A stretch of 64,000 bases of DNA from Sesamum alatum. Lineage: Eukaryota; Streptophyta; Magnoliopsida; Lamiales; Pedaliaceae. The translations under genes were made by a program, and so were the position numbers. Position 1 is the first letter of the stretch. Each line of letters starts with the position of its first letter. The notes beneath the pieces are model-generated. The model saw only the letters and a program-made list of their open reading frames with translations, ran no database searches and was not told the DNA's origin. The DNA is taken from assembly GCA_034509735.1 (NCBI GenBank), contig JACGWO010000005.1, forward strand, positions 15,489,264-15,553,263. Direction: 5' to 3'. Of this stretch, positions 21,892-34,150 are shown piece after piece.

Positions 21892-23866
21892 TGTTAGAAT
21901 AGGTGACCATGTAAGCCAATTTTGGCGGGTATATGTAACCTATGACTAGACAATTATAGGTGTTTGATAAATCATTAATGAATAAAGAAGTGAATTTCAT
22001 TTGGCATCACTTTGTTTGTGTTCACTTGTTTTCCATATCTGTTCACTACGCAAACAAAGCCCACGGACTGAGAATCAATTTCGGGGACTGGGACTACGCT
22101 TGGAGGTAGGTCCATGGAATCAGTCTTCCCGAATCAGTCCGGAAATCTCCAAGTCAAGGAATCCCGAAAATGGGTACCGGGATTCCATTTGAGACTTGCA
22201 CTAAGCACCTGCTGTCGTGTTTCATCGACGGGTGACGAGGGTCGTCTAAGCAGTGTTAGTGGGTTAGCATGCTAGGACGCAGCTGACTGAGGTGACTCGC
22301 GGGAACCGTCTTACGGAGGACCTTGAGTATGGTCAGCAAGGTATGACGTGTATTCCCGGTTCCAACGGTACAGGTCAAGTCCTTTGACTTGAGGAATTGC
22401 TGAGTTTACCTGTACATCAGGGCTGTATCTTAGGTATGGTGAGAGATTGCCAGAATTCTCTTTGGTAGTCATAAGCCATGTCTAGTGCAGTTCTGGTGTG
22501 CAAAGTGACAGTAGTTTCCAAGAAAGGATCTGTCTCCTGTCAATAGGTTTTGGCAGTTGAGTCTCATGTATACTCTAGGTCTTGTCCCTAAAACTGTGGC
22601 CACAGTGACTGAACAGAAGGGAAGGATTCCTTTGCGGCGTTTAGTGAGGACAGACCGACACTTAGGTCCAAAATGGGTACCTGCATTTTCCGTGCCCTAG
22701 ACTCTAAGTGATGAGACCGAAGACAGAAGGACAAGTGTACTGTTAGAGCCTAAATGTTCATCCCTGAATATTTCACCTAGTCTCTAGTGCCATGAACCGT
22801 TGCTAGATGGCCACCCATGGTAACGGAAGGATTCTAGGAATCCGACCAAGTCTAGCTGAAAGGTGAACCTAAAGAGTCACACACTATCCACACACATTTA
22901 GATATTTAATTAGGAATTAAATATTGGAGTGAAGGAATGATTAAATTGGATTTAATCGGGTCCTTTATTTTTCTTGGAGAAATAATTCCTTCTATTAGAT
23001 ATAAGGAATTAAATTGATAAATTTGATTTATCAAAGGGATTTATTTAATGGGCTTAAATAATATTTATATTTATTTTAGCCTCTTGGAAATATTTAAATA
23101 GGTTTTAAATATTCCATTAAATTAAATTAAATCAACGGTTGAGATCAATGGGAGAGATGGATGGCTAGGATTGTTTTGACTAGGTCAAAACACTACTTTG
23201 ACTAGGACTTTGACTAGGTCAAAATCCTAGTCAAATTAGAGTTCTTAAAAGAGGAGTTTAAAGAGGATTAAACTCCTCTTCTATATAAACCCCTAGCATC
23301 CTACAAGTTGAAGGATGATGAATCTCCAACACACACACAACACACACACAACTCGTCTCTCTCTCTCCCTCCATCTCGTCCGCCCCCTCTCTCTCTCACA
23401 CACTCCAAGAAATTGTTTCTTTGTTCTCTTGTTCTTGGAACATTAGAACTTGATGAATCAATACCGTTAATTCATAACGTGTTGATTGATTCATCCACTC
23501 CAAATATTATACACTTGTTCGTTGCTAGCACGACGTGCAAGATACGTGGGTGGATCGTGTGTCACGATTTGGAGGGTCTCAAGAACGAGATCTTGGTGCA
23601 AAACGGGGAACAACGCGTGTAGCCGTTGAAGACGAAAACGACAACGGGTAGGTCTCGTTTTAGATTTTCGTCCTCTTTTATTTTCAACCCTATGGCCTCC
23701 ATGATATGTTATATGTGATTTATTCATGAGATACACCGAACACCTGGGAAATTTCAAAGGCACACCCTTTGAAACGTGTTTTAATTTAAAAGCATGTTTA
23801 AATTCCGTATTTATTTTTTAATTATACCGCGCTTCCGCATTCGCGCTTTTCCCGGGACGATCCACA
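21892..23866 (+). repeat. Copia family B 5' LTR
   Basis: It starts TGTTAGAATAGGTGACC and ends GACGATCCACA, 11 bases before the primer site. It is inserted in the gypsy protease codons. Recognisable blocks shared by all family LTRs are GCACTAGAGAC-type (about 22780, reverse), AAAGAGTCACACAC (about 22871) and CACGGGAAATTTCAAAGG-like near 23750. It is about 1.97 kb, shorter than the inverted copy at 30161. Short CT-rich and CA-rich tracts lie at 23330-23410. Confidence 0.85.
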
Positions 23867-23877
23867 ATTCCTTTCAG

Positions 23878-23889
23878 TGGTATCAGAGC
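23878..23889 (+). promoter_or_regulatory. Copia B primer-binding site (tRNA-Met)
   Basis: TGGTATCAGAGC, exact complement of the plant initiator tRNA-Met 3' end, 11 bases after the LTR. Confidence 0.88.
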
Positions 23890-26202
23890 CCGGTTCGGTG
23901 TATAGGCCTAGGGTTTATGTGCGTTTTAAGCATGAAACGTGTTTTGAGCATGTTTTAATTGAATCTTGATTTTCTTGATTATTAAAGCATGTTGTTTTGT
24001 TGCTTTTAATTCGTGTGAAATTCTAAATGTTGGTATTTTCTGTTTTTCTTGGGAAACGGGGGAAAATTTGAACTGAAAAAACGAGAAATGCCACAGCCGG
24101 CCAGCCGGGAAGGCTGGCCGCGCGCAGCCGAGCGCTGCCGGCAGGGCGGGCGCGCGCAGGCTAGCGCAGGCAAGGGTAGCCTGCGCGCGCCCGCCCAGCC
24201 GGCCGCGCAGGGGCAGCGCGCGCGCAAGGGGGAGCCTCCAGCCGCGCGCGCGGGCAGACGAGGGTGTCTGCGCGTGCGCGGCCGGTAGGCGCGCTCATGC
24301 ACGCGCGCGCGCGCGCAAGGCTGTCGGGCGGAGAGCCCGCGCGCGGACGGCACCAGGCGCGCTGCTAGGCGCGCGCGCACGCAGACGGAGGCGTCTGCGC
24401 GCGCGCGCCCGGCGGGCGTGCCCAGTGCGCGTCTGCGCGCGCGCACTGCGCACAGCGCAGGCACGCGGCTGGCGACCAGCAGGCCGGCGCGCGCGAGGCA
24501 GAGGAGCCTGCGCGCGCGACGGCCTGCCGGAACACCAGGCCGCGCAGCGCGCGCTGCCGCCAGGCGCGCGCGCACGCAGGCAAGGGGCCTGCGCGCGCGC
24601 GCCCGGCCAGGCAGTGCCTGCGCGCACGGCCGGCCGGCTGCTGCTGGTGGCGGCGGCCGGCGGCTGCTGCAGCTAGGGTTTCTTGAAACCCTAGCATTAT
24701 TTTATTCTTTTTATTTACTTTTCAGTTTTTAATTTTGAATTAATTCTGAAAATTCGTTTTTTGGGTTCAATTTTGCCTAAAATCCTAAAGACATTATTTT
24801 AGGAGTAAAATAAATTGGATTTGGAATCCCGGGGTTATTTTACTTAAAATAATGAGGAAAGGTTTTCCTAAAACGAAAAAAAATATTATTACCAATATTT
24901 GTGTTTTATTTTTCACACGTTGCGCACATGATCATTTATTTCTGTTTTGGATTATTATGATTGGAAATCATGAATTATTGGTATATTTGTAATTATGTGA
25001 TTGGATCATGTGATTATGTGTGTTGGATGGAAATGGATGATCACGAGCCCTAGACCGGATGTATGGTTTAATTTTCTGTTGGGCCTGTGTGCCTCTTTTA
25101 ACTGCTTTCTCCTTCTCTCTTTCTAGTGCCTTGGAATAATAAGGCTTTCTACCTCCTCCTTATCTACTCCCCCCGGGTTTTCGCTGGGGTTTCTACTTTT
25201 TAATATGTAATGAGAGTAGACTAGGAGTGAGGTTTCCATTTTTTGTAATTGGTGGAGAAGAAGGAAGGACCACATGGAGAGCCCAGACCGGAGGTCCCTT
25301 GGCGTTTTCCATGAAGTGAAGAAAGAGAAAAAGAGACCAAGGCCCATCAGCATGATGATTGGGTTACTATTATTGTAATAGTATAGGACCAACCCTAGAT
25401 TGACCATAGATCCACTGCGGGCTCAGTGGATCGCATAGGATTCGGGCTCATGATCATCAACAGGGGCGTGCTAGGCTTTAATTTTGCATGTGGTTATTAT
25501 GATGGATGAATGGCTTTTATTTATCATATAACTGCTATGGATGGATTTTTATTTATGCATTATGGATGAATGTATGGATATATTATGAGATCTCGGTCAT
25601 TCACTACTCTCACATTGGTTGGACCAATGTTGAAATATTAGACCCTAGATAAAGTGGACATGAACTCTAGGAGTTTGTCCATGCCTTCCAATCCATGGCA
25701 CAGTGAGGAAGCTGTTTTAGGTCAATAGCGTGGTCTCACGAGTCGTGGCACGTTATTGTACTTAAAAGAAGCTGCACTGTGTCATGAACGAAAAATGGAC
25801 TGCTGTTACCTGTCTCACGAGTCGTGGGGGTACTAGTGGGTCCATGGCTCGGTCGATTGGGTCGGGTCTAACGCCCAATTAGCATGATTCGCTTGGAGTC
25901 CTCGGGATCATGCAAAAGGGTGAGGCAATAATCTTGGGAATCTCGTGGAACGAGAATGGTATGGAATACCTCCCACAGGATCTTTTCCATGCGAATCGTA
26001 AAAGCGGGGTATGGGAAAAATCGCTGTGGATCCCAAGCCCACTAGGAAAGGATTTCCAGAAAATCACGTTTGAGAGTACCGTGTTTTCGTATAAATAGTG
26101 GGAGGATTAAATGACTAAAGACCAAGCATTTAATTATTTCATCAAACCACCGTCTTTATGTTCTGCTGATCGCGCGTTGTTTTCTAAATGTAGATTTTTA
26201 AA
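23890..26202 (+). other. Copia B untranslated leader with an extreme GC core
   Basis: About 2.3 kb lie between primer site and gag ATG. From about 24090 to 24675 nearly every base is G or C, with long alternating CG/GC runs. It is flanked on both sides by AT-rich sequence. Later landmarks shared with other copies are TTGGAATAATAAGGCTTT (25131) and GACCATAGATCCACTGCGG (25399). Open frames in the GC core on both strands are Arg/Ala-rich by-products of composition and are not called as genes. Confidence 0.75.
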
Positions 26203-27060
26203 ATGTCTAAGAACCCACTATCAACCATTCTTGAGACAAACAAATTCAATGGAACAAATTACAACGACTGGTTGCGCAATCTCAGGATAGTCCTAGATTA
26301 CGAGAACCAAGGCTACGTCATGGACGAGCCTCTCCCTAGGACCTTACCGGAAGGATCCACGCCAGAAGAACGTGAGACGTTCGAGACTTGGCATAAGGAT
26401 AACCGGAAGGTCCGTAGCATCATATACTTGCTTCGATGACCAATGAGATTCAGAAGCAATATGAAAGGCTAGACGATGTCCCTTCCATTATGGCTCGCCT
26501 TAAGGATTGCTATGCAGTCCCGGACCGGCATACTAGGTATGTCGCGACCAAGGCGTTCTTTGGAACTAAAATGACAGAAGGATCCTCTGTACAAGAGCAT
26601 GGGGTTAAAATGCTTACCCTAGTGGAAAAGCTCGAGGACCTAAAGGCAGGTCTCGATAACGAAACGTACATAGATGTGATCCTTCAGTCACTCCCACCCT
26701 CCTTCGACCAATTTATCGTCAACTATAACATGAATACACTTGAGAAGGGCATTCATGAGTTGATCAATATGTTTGGTGCAATACGAGGCAACGACTAAGA
26801 AGTCCACGCCTTCGGTATTGTTTGGAGGTGCTTCAACTTCCAAGACGAAGGCAAGGGTGCCGGACGTTGGAAAAAGAAGAAGGGGAAGGGAAAAGCCGTC
26901 ATAGCAGCTACGAACACTCAGAGTGTTCCCATTGCCAAAGAGGGGAAAGGCAAAGGAAAGGGAAAGGTTGTCTCCAAGCAACAGTCAAAGGCAAATGACA
27001 TATGTATCAACTGCCGTGAGAAAGGGCATTGGAAGAGAGAGTGCCCAAACTCTTCTCAAA
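26203..27060 (+). pseudogene. Copia B gag (capsid and zinc knuckle)
   Basis: The gag starts at the ATG 26203 (MSKNPLSTILETNKFNGTNY). It has the copia capsid fold signature NYNDWLRNLRIVLDYENQGY, then WHKDNRKVRSIIYLL. One frameshift lies near 26436; the frame then runs to 26798. A second shift precedes the basic region. The nucleocapsid knuckle CINCREKGHWKRECP is near 27006-27050. Gag would form the virus-like particle; two frame breaks make this copy non-functional unless they are sequence errors. Confidence 0.85.
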
Positions 27061-30000
27061 CTAAGGTATATTTGTGATTGAGGTTAACATGGTCACTAAT
27101 TCTGCCTCTTGGGTATTGGATAGCGGCTGTGGAGCTCACATTTGCAATGATTTGCAGGTGCTGAAAAGAAGCAGAAAACTAAGTAGCGGGGACATGATCC
27201 TGAAGCTCGGAAATGGCAAGGCCATCTCGGTAGAAGCAGTAGGATCCGCCACTTTAGTAATTAGTGATACCATTAGCATAGAATTAGAGCAGGTTTATTT
27301 TGTACCTAGTATGATTAAGAACATCATTTCCATTCCATTGTTGGACAATAGTGGTTATGAGTTCAGAATCAATAAAAATTGCTTTTATTTGATGAGGTGT
27401 GGAATTGCTCATCTACTTGGTACATTGCACAACGGGCTCTATATCTTGCAACAAACGAATTTCGTTCTTAACGCTCACACAAACGGAAATTAGATAATAA
27501 CGGGAACGCACGTCTGTGGCACGCTAGGCTAGGTCACATATCCCAAGATAGGATGAAAAAGTTGGTAGACTCAAAGAACCTAGAGGTTGGGGACTTGAGT
27601 GATCTACCAACTTGTGAGTCTTGTCTAAGAGGGAAAATGACCAAAAAGCCCTTTGTAGGACAAAGCAGGCTTGCCACAGGTCTGTTGGACTTGGTCCATA
27701 CAGACGTATGTGGACCACTAAGGACGCAGGCCCGAGGTGGGTTCTCCTACTTCATAACCTTCACCGATGATCATTCACGGTACGGTTATGTTTACCTGAT
27801 GAGGTACAAGTCTGAAGCTCTTGAGAGGTTTAAAGAATTCAGGCTTGAAGTGCAGAACCAGACCAACTGCAAAATTAAAGTCCTACGGTCAGACCGAGGC
27901 GGTGAATACCTTAGTGCCGAATTCCTAGATTATCTAAAAGAAAATGGTATAATATCGGAATGGACACCTCCCGGAACACCACAGTTAAATGGCGTCTCTG
28001 AAAGGAGGAACCGAACCCTGTTGGACATGGTTCGGTCCATGATGAGTTTTACCAAATTGCCCTTATCGTTTTGGGGTTATGCATTAGAAACGGCAGCCAA
28101 GTTGTTGAATTTGGCGCCTACCAGTGCATTGACCCAAACGCCATATGAGATATGGCACGGCAAGCCTGCGTCCTTCAACTACTTGAAAGTGTGGGGTAGC
28201 CCCGCATACGTCAAGAGGTTAGTGGGAGATAAGCTAGAATCCAGGTCTAGCCTATGCAGGTTCGTTGGATACCCTAGAGAAACTACGGGTTATTACTTTT
28301 ATGACCCTTTCGAACAAAAGGTATTTGTTTCAAGGAATGCAGTATTCTTGGAGCAAGGCTTCCCGGAGGATATCCAACCTGATGAGCTGATCCTTGAGGA
28401 ATCAAGTGATGGAACTCAGCCATCAGAAATAGCCGCGGAAACCTCACCAAGAGGATTCAGGATTAATGCACGGAGGGCTGACCAACCTAGAGAAGTCCAA
28501 CATGCTAGGCATGAAGGACAACCTCAAGAAAGGCCAGTCCGGTCCCTGAACCGCCGGCTCCGATACAGTCAGCGCCCACAGTCACCACTGACGTTCCCGT
28601 CCTCCGTAGGTCCACTAGAGAATCCAGACCTCCAGTGAGATATGGGTTTCTAGGTGCGACCGATCTTCTGGATAACGATCCTAAGACATACGGGGAAGCG
28701 ATGTCTGACATCGACTCCGGGAAATGGCTTGAGGCCATGAAGACCGAAATGGACTCCATGAGCGAGAACCAAGTTTGGAGACTTGTAGATCCACCGAAAG
28801 GTGTTTAAGCCAGTGGGCTGTAAGTGGGTCTACAAGCGCAAACTCGGCGTTGATGGAGAAGTCACAACCTTTAAGGCTAGGCTTGTAGCTAAGGGATACA
28901 CTCAACGACCCGGGGTCGATTTTGAGGATACCTACTCGCCAGTAGCCATGGCTAAATCCATTCGGATCCTGCTTGCCATAGCAGCATGGTATGACTATGA
29001 AATATGGCAGATGGACGTGAAAACGGCCTTCCTCAACGGTTTCGTTGAAGAAGAGATCTATATGGATCAGCCGGAGGGTTTCACAGTCACTGGAGAAGAA
29101 CAGAAGGTCTGTCGTCTCCAGAAGTCCATCTATGGCCTCAAACAAGCATCCCGAAGTTGGAACATTCGATTTGATGAAGTAATACGGTGATATGACTTCA
29201 TCAAAAAACGAATCCGACCCTTGTGTATACAAGAAGGTCAGTGGGAGCTCTATAGCGTTCCTAGTGCTTTACGTGGATGACATTCTGCTCATTGTAATGA
29301 CGTCAGAATGTTAGGAAACACGAAAGCATGGCTGTCAACCAAGTTTTCCATGAAGGACTTGGGTGAAGCCTCCTACATCCTAGGCATCCAGATTGTCAGG
29401 GACAGATCTAAAAGGATGTTAGGCTCACCCAAAACTCGTATATGGAGAAAGTCCTAAAGAGATATCGAATGGACAACTCCAAACGAGGATTCCTTCCAAT
29501 GAGGCATGGGATCAAGTTATCCAAGAAGCAGTCCCCGCAGACTGATGAGGAACTTGAAAAGATGAAAGTCAACCCCTAATGCTTCTGCCGTAGGTAGCAT
29601 CCAATATGCGGTCCATTGCACCAGGCCTGACATTGCATACGCTTTGAGCGTGACAAGCAGATATCAGTCCTGTGCAGGAGAGGCACATTGGAATGCCGTT
29701 AAGGGCATCCTTAAGTACCTTAGGAGGACTAAGGAAATGTTCTTGGGTCTATGGCAATGGAGAACTAATTCTGGAAGGCTTTAGCGACGCTAGCTTCCAG
29801 TCTGATGACGATGATGCCAAAGTCTCAATCGGGGTATGTATTCAAACTCAACGGAGAGTAGTGGCTTGGAAAAGTTCCAAGCAAGCAACCACTGCTGACT
29901 CCACCACTGAGGCTGAATACATAGCAGCTTCAGAAGCTGCTAAGGAAGCGGTTTGGATGAGAAACTACATCCAAGAGTTGGGTGTGGTGCCTAGCATCGC

Positions 30001-30136
30001 CGAGCCCGTTGTCATCTTCTGTGATAACAACGGTGCAATAGCGCAAGCAAAGGAACCGAGATCTCATCACCGTTCCAAACACATTCTTAGACGCTACCAT
30101 CTTCTTAGAGAAATGGTAGGAAGAGGTGACGTTCGG
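27061..30136 (+). pseudogene. Copia B pol: protease, integrase, RT, RNase H
   Basis: Domain order is copia type. The protease WVLDSGCGAHIC has its DSG at 27119-27127. The GAG-pre-integrase has WHARLGH near 27518 and a CESC zinc pair. The integrase core has HTDVCGPL, FTDDHSRYGY and the catalytic Glu in QLNGVSERRNR (frame open 27553-28638). The RT has [14 protein letters not shown] (28804) and [12 protein letters not shown], with YVDD at 29270-29281. The RNase H has EAEYIAASEAAKEAVWM and FCDNNGA, up to GRGDVR at 30136. Breaks: stop at 27491-27493, frame change near 28640, TAA at 28806, TGA at 29188, and several shifts from 29300 to 29670. The 3' end of RNase H, the polypurine tract and a plus-strand 3' LTR are missing. 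Confidence 0.88.
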
Positions 30137-30160
30137 GATGGACCGAGTCTGAAAGAAATC
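30137..30160 (-). other. Inverted remnant of the copia B primer-site region
   Basis: Read on the minus strand, ATTTCTTTCAGACTCGGT follows the LTR end. It matches ATTCCTTTCAG...CCCGGT around the intact primer site at 23867-23895, with most of the primer site deleted. It abuts plus-strand RNase H codons and so marks the inversion breakpoint. Confidence 0.6.
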
Positions 30161-32464
30161 GGTGGATCGTCCCGGGAGATTAACGCGAATAGCGGAAGCG
30201 CGAAATAGTGCGTAATAAAAATTACAAAGCATAATTAAATGGAATTTAAACTATGCATAATAACATAAACGAATCAAGGGGTGTGCCCTTGATTCTCCCG
30301 GGCGTTCGGTGTATCTCATGTTCAATAAAACACAACATGGAGGCCATAGAATTAGAAACGAAAACCATAATTAAAGAACCTACCCGGTTGTAGTTTTGTC
30401 TTCGTTCGGCTACATGCATTGTTCCCCGTTTTGCACCAAGATCTCAAGAAGAGACCCTCTAAATCATCTCACTCGCTGCACCGGAAAGCAACGAACCCTT
30501 GTGCTAGCAAGAAAATCATTGGGGAGAAGAGACATCGGTACACGCTATCAATTAACGCAACCGGCGTCTCTTACGTTCTTAACTTGAATAAAATCAAGAA
30601 GAACAAAGTATATTTCTTGGAGAGAAGAAAGAGGGTGGACGAATTTGAGAGAGATGAGAGATGAGAGTTGTAGAGAATACTAGGTGTAAGTGTGTGTTTT
30701 TTAAGTATTTATAGAAGATGGAATTCCTATTCCTTCTCAAACTCTTCCAAAGAGACACACTTTGACTAGGATTTTGACCTAGTCAAATCCTAGTCAAATT
30801 AGGCTTTGATTAAGTCAAATTAATCATGGCCCTTCATCTCATCATTCTCTAGATCAAATCTTGTCCATCCATTTTGATGGGCTTTATGGAATGGGCCTAT
30901 TTAATTCTAAATTAAATATTCCCATGGACTTTATATTAAAATCCTATTTAATATACTAAGCCCATTAATTAATGGAATGGACTTTATTTAATTCCAAATT
31001 AAATAGTCCATGGACTTTATATTAAATCCTATTTAATACCAAGCCCATTAATTAATTCCATAGAATGGGATTATTTAATTCTAAATTAAATAGTCCCATG
31101 GACTTTATATTAAATCCTATTTAATATACTAAGCCCATTAATTAATTAATGGAATGGACTTTATTTAATTCCAAATTAAATAGTCCATGGACTTTATATT
31201 AAATCCTATTTAATACCAAGCCCATTAATTAATTAATTCACCCTTTTAATCTAATTAAAAGGAAAGCCCATGCTTTGTAAAATTCATAAATCTAATTTAT
31301 GAACTCAAGCCCGATTATTCCAAATAATACATCGAGGCTTGTATCTCCAAGAAGTATAATTTAATTCCATTAAATTAAACCTTCTCCCGGAATTAATTCC
31401 AAATTAATTCCCTTTCATTTGGTGTAGCGGGTGTGACTCTTTAGGTTCACCTTTCAGCTAGACTTGGACCTACTTTTCATTATTTCATAACTAAAGTAGT
31501 CCGTTACCATGGGTGGCCATCTAGCAACGGTCCATGGCACTAGAGACTAGGTGAATTTATGGTGTGAACATTTAGGCTCCGAGTTATACGCAGGTGCGGT
31601 CCTACCGACGCTCGATACGTACGGGTACGGTCCTACTGTCGCCTGTCTCCCGGCCTTTGGTCTAGGGGTCGGTTCCCATCGTTGACTAGGCAACTATGCA
31701 TAATGCTCGAGATAGGTTTAACTCGACGTAGGAAATCCTTTCCCACTACATCAAGTGCTATGGCCATAGACTTTGTGAGTCTAAACCATCTCCGAGCGCA
31801 TAGGAGATCTTGCTGTCATATCCTTTGACAGGGGACAGATCCTATCTTGGAATTCACCGTTTCTTACATACTCCGACTGCACTGGACGAGGCTTATGATG
31901 ACCATGTGATATAATCGGTCAAATTTCACCAGATCCAAGATACAGCCTTAGTATGTAGGGGACTGCCGTGATCCTCAAGTCCGAGGACTAATCCCGTACT
32001 ATCGGAACCGGGAATACGAGTCATACCGACCAAGCCCGAGTAGCTTCTATATGACGATTCCCGCGAGTCACCTCAGTCGGCCGCTCCCCCAGCAGGCCGA
32101 CCCACTAACACTGCTTAGACGATCCTCGTCACCCGTCGATGAAACACGACAGCAGATGCTTAGTGCAAGTCTCAAATGGATTCTCGATGCCCTGTCTCGA
32201 GATTCCTTTGACTTGGAGTATTTCAGACTAATTCGGCGAAACTGATTTCATGAACCTACCTCCAAGCGTAGTTCCAATTTCCGAAATGTTATTTCAGTCT
32301 GTGGGCGTTTGTTGTGACATCGTAACGATGCAAGCAGTAAGTACAACAAACTCATGCCTATGAATCCTTACTGCATTCATTAACATAATATTACTTGTTC
32401 ACAGATTGACGAATGGTTCTCAGAACAGCCAATACCATTGACTTTCTGGTCACCTATTCTAACA
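30161..32464 (-). repeat. Copia family B LTR, inverted
   Basis: The right edge CACCTATTCTAACA (ending 32464) is the inverted LTR start; the left edge GGTGGATCGTCCCGGG is the inverted LTR end. 2304 bp, the longest of the family here, partly because of an internal minisatellite. A polypurine tract precedes it and a primer-site remnant follows it, so internal sequence lies on both sides. Confidence 0.85.
30889..31236. repeat. Four-copy minisatellite in the LTR, 86-89 bp period, ABAB pattern
   Basis: Units start GAATGG at 30889, 30975, 31063 and 31152. Units 1 and 3 carry ATTCTAAATTAAATA and CCCATGG; units 2 and 4 carry ATTCCAAATTAAATAGTCCATGG. Thus the pair, about 175 bp, was duplicated after the first duplication. 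The other family-B LTRs lack the array. Confidence 0.88.
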
Positions 32465-32476
32465 ATCTCCCACTTG
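32465..32476 (-). promoter_or_regulatory. Polypurine tract of the minus-strand copia B element
   Basis: On the minus strand AAGTGGGAGAT directly precedes the LTR start TGTTAGAATAGG, the usual second-strand primer position in copia elements. Confidence 0.7.
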
Positions 32477-34150
32477 ACCAATAAGTCAATTACCCACTTT
32501 GTTCAGAATCCTCTGAGTATGAGTAATCTGCGATACCGACTAAGGTATTGTGGGTCCGCTATATTTCCTTGCGAAGCAATACGGTCTAACCGTGTTACCT
32601 CTATCCACCATTGCCTCTTAGAGATGGTGGTTGTCTAAGAATATTTTCGTGGATCTTGTGATGAGATCTCGTGCCAATACTCCCATAGCCAAGTTGCCTG
32701 CCATTTAGGCAAACATGGCTTGGTCGTGCTAGGCGCCACGTCCATCCTATGGACGCGGTCTTCATCAGTGACCACTATCCGATGCACTCGTCATTGGGCC
32801 TGACTGTGCATACCTTTGAGACTAACTGGTTTTCACTTATGCTCTGGAAGCTAGTATCGCTCTAGCCTTCCAAAACAACTCTCAACAGACAGTGCATCAT
32901 GAACACATCTTTAGTCCTTATTCAGGTACTAAGGATCGTTCTTGATTGCTGTCTTCAACCCCTCAGTGCATTACCGATTTATGTTGAGCCATGCTAGAAG
33001 CACTCTCAACATCGGTTCCTATGCACCGAGTAAACATATCATATGTTTGCCTAGGGTTGAGACGTAGGGGATACTCAACATCCAAGCCTTCTCATTAGTC
33101 CACCGTGACTAAGTCTTGAATGGCTTGATGCTTTATGCATAGTATCCAAGTTTTCTCATCAGTCTTACTATGACTGAGTCTTGAACAACTTGTCTCTCTA
33201 CATATATGAGTTTTTCTCATCAGTCCACCATGACTGAGTCTTTGAAAAGCTCAATTCATGAAATGTATGTGGGATCCCTAAAATGTCATGGAGAATTTTC
33301 GTGAGTTACGGTTTGTGTTTTAGTGATTCCTAATGCCTTGAATTCATCCATGAATCAAGACATTACACACTTAAACACTTGGAACGCCATTTCTACTCCC
33401 ACTGATCACCTACGTCGTTTAAGATCGAGTCATGCTCCGTATGAGCTCGTCAAAACGAATATTCCAGTTATGCGGTGTTTCAAACCTTGTTTGAATTTCC
33501 TAGTGGATTCTATGGCTCCTCTCCATAAATCCTACTACGATGTCCAACATCACATTCCGCAGGTCATTTGGATTACTATCCAAATTTGACCGAACATATC
33601 CCGATCACTCGTACCTTTTACGACATTCGGGTTCGTTCTTAAGGGGACTTGGAATATGATCAATTTAAGATAGAAAATGCAATTATAAGCAACGTTTTAG
33701 CATTATTCTGTCGTCAACCTACACAAACCAGACACCGAGTCTAATTTGCCTCCCACTAGTCCCTTGACGTATGTAGGATCCTTCTACATGCTCAAGAACT
33801 TTGTCGGGACATAGGCTTGCCAAACCATGGCTCCTTGTGCTTGACTCCTAGCAAAGTGCCATGTTCCTTACGTTGGCAATTTTGAGTCTACGTCTACACG
33901 GGCTAAGGTAATTGGGCGAAACTTCGATGGATCTTCGTCCAACGAGATTCGATCATTCCCTTTATCATAGACCGTCATATTTGGCCTTTATAGGAAATGT
34001 TTCATTGAGAATTCCATTCTCAACTTGGATGCTCAAGGGCTCCCACTAAATACACGGCCTTTTCGATCCTATCGAAACAGGTTTAATTTTGCAACCATTT
34101 ATGGTTCACCTCCTTAAGTCTAATTCCCAAACCTCCTATGGGATCTTTAG
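32477..34150 (-). other. 3' non-coding part of the minus-strand copia B element
   Basis: No pol domain can be read on either strand over about 1.7 kb between the polypurine tract and the decayed integrase remnant. The RT and RNase H present in the copy at 28.6-30.1 kb are absent, so this is either a deletion derivative or a non-autonomous form. The plus-strand open frames here have no domain. Confidence 0.5.
33089..33275. repeat. Three imperfect tandem repeats of about 62 bp
   Basis: TTCTCAT(T/C)AGTC followed by ATGACTGAGTCTTGAA-type sequence starts at 33089, 33153 and 33214. Confidence 0.75.

Noticed and set aside
23878..23889. TGGTATCAGAGC sites considered as tRNA gene fragments
   Set aside because: Only 12 bases match and each lies just after an LTR end or in the viral leader, so they are primer-binding sites.
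24006..24732. Several overlapping long ORFs on both strands in the GC-rich leader
   Set aside because: Arg/Ala/Gly-rich in every frame; long open frames are expected in GC-only sequence. They lie in a retrotransposon leader and have no domain.
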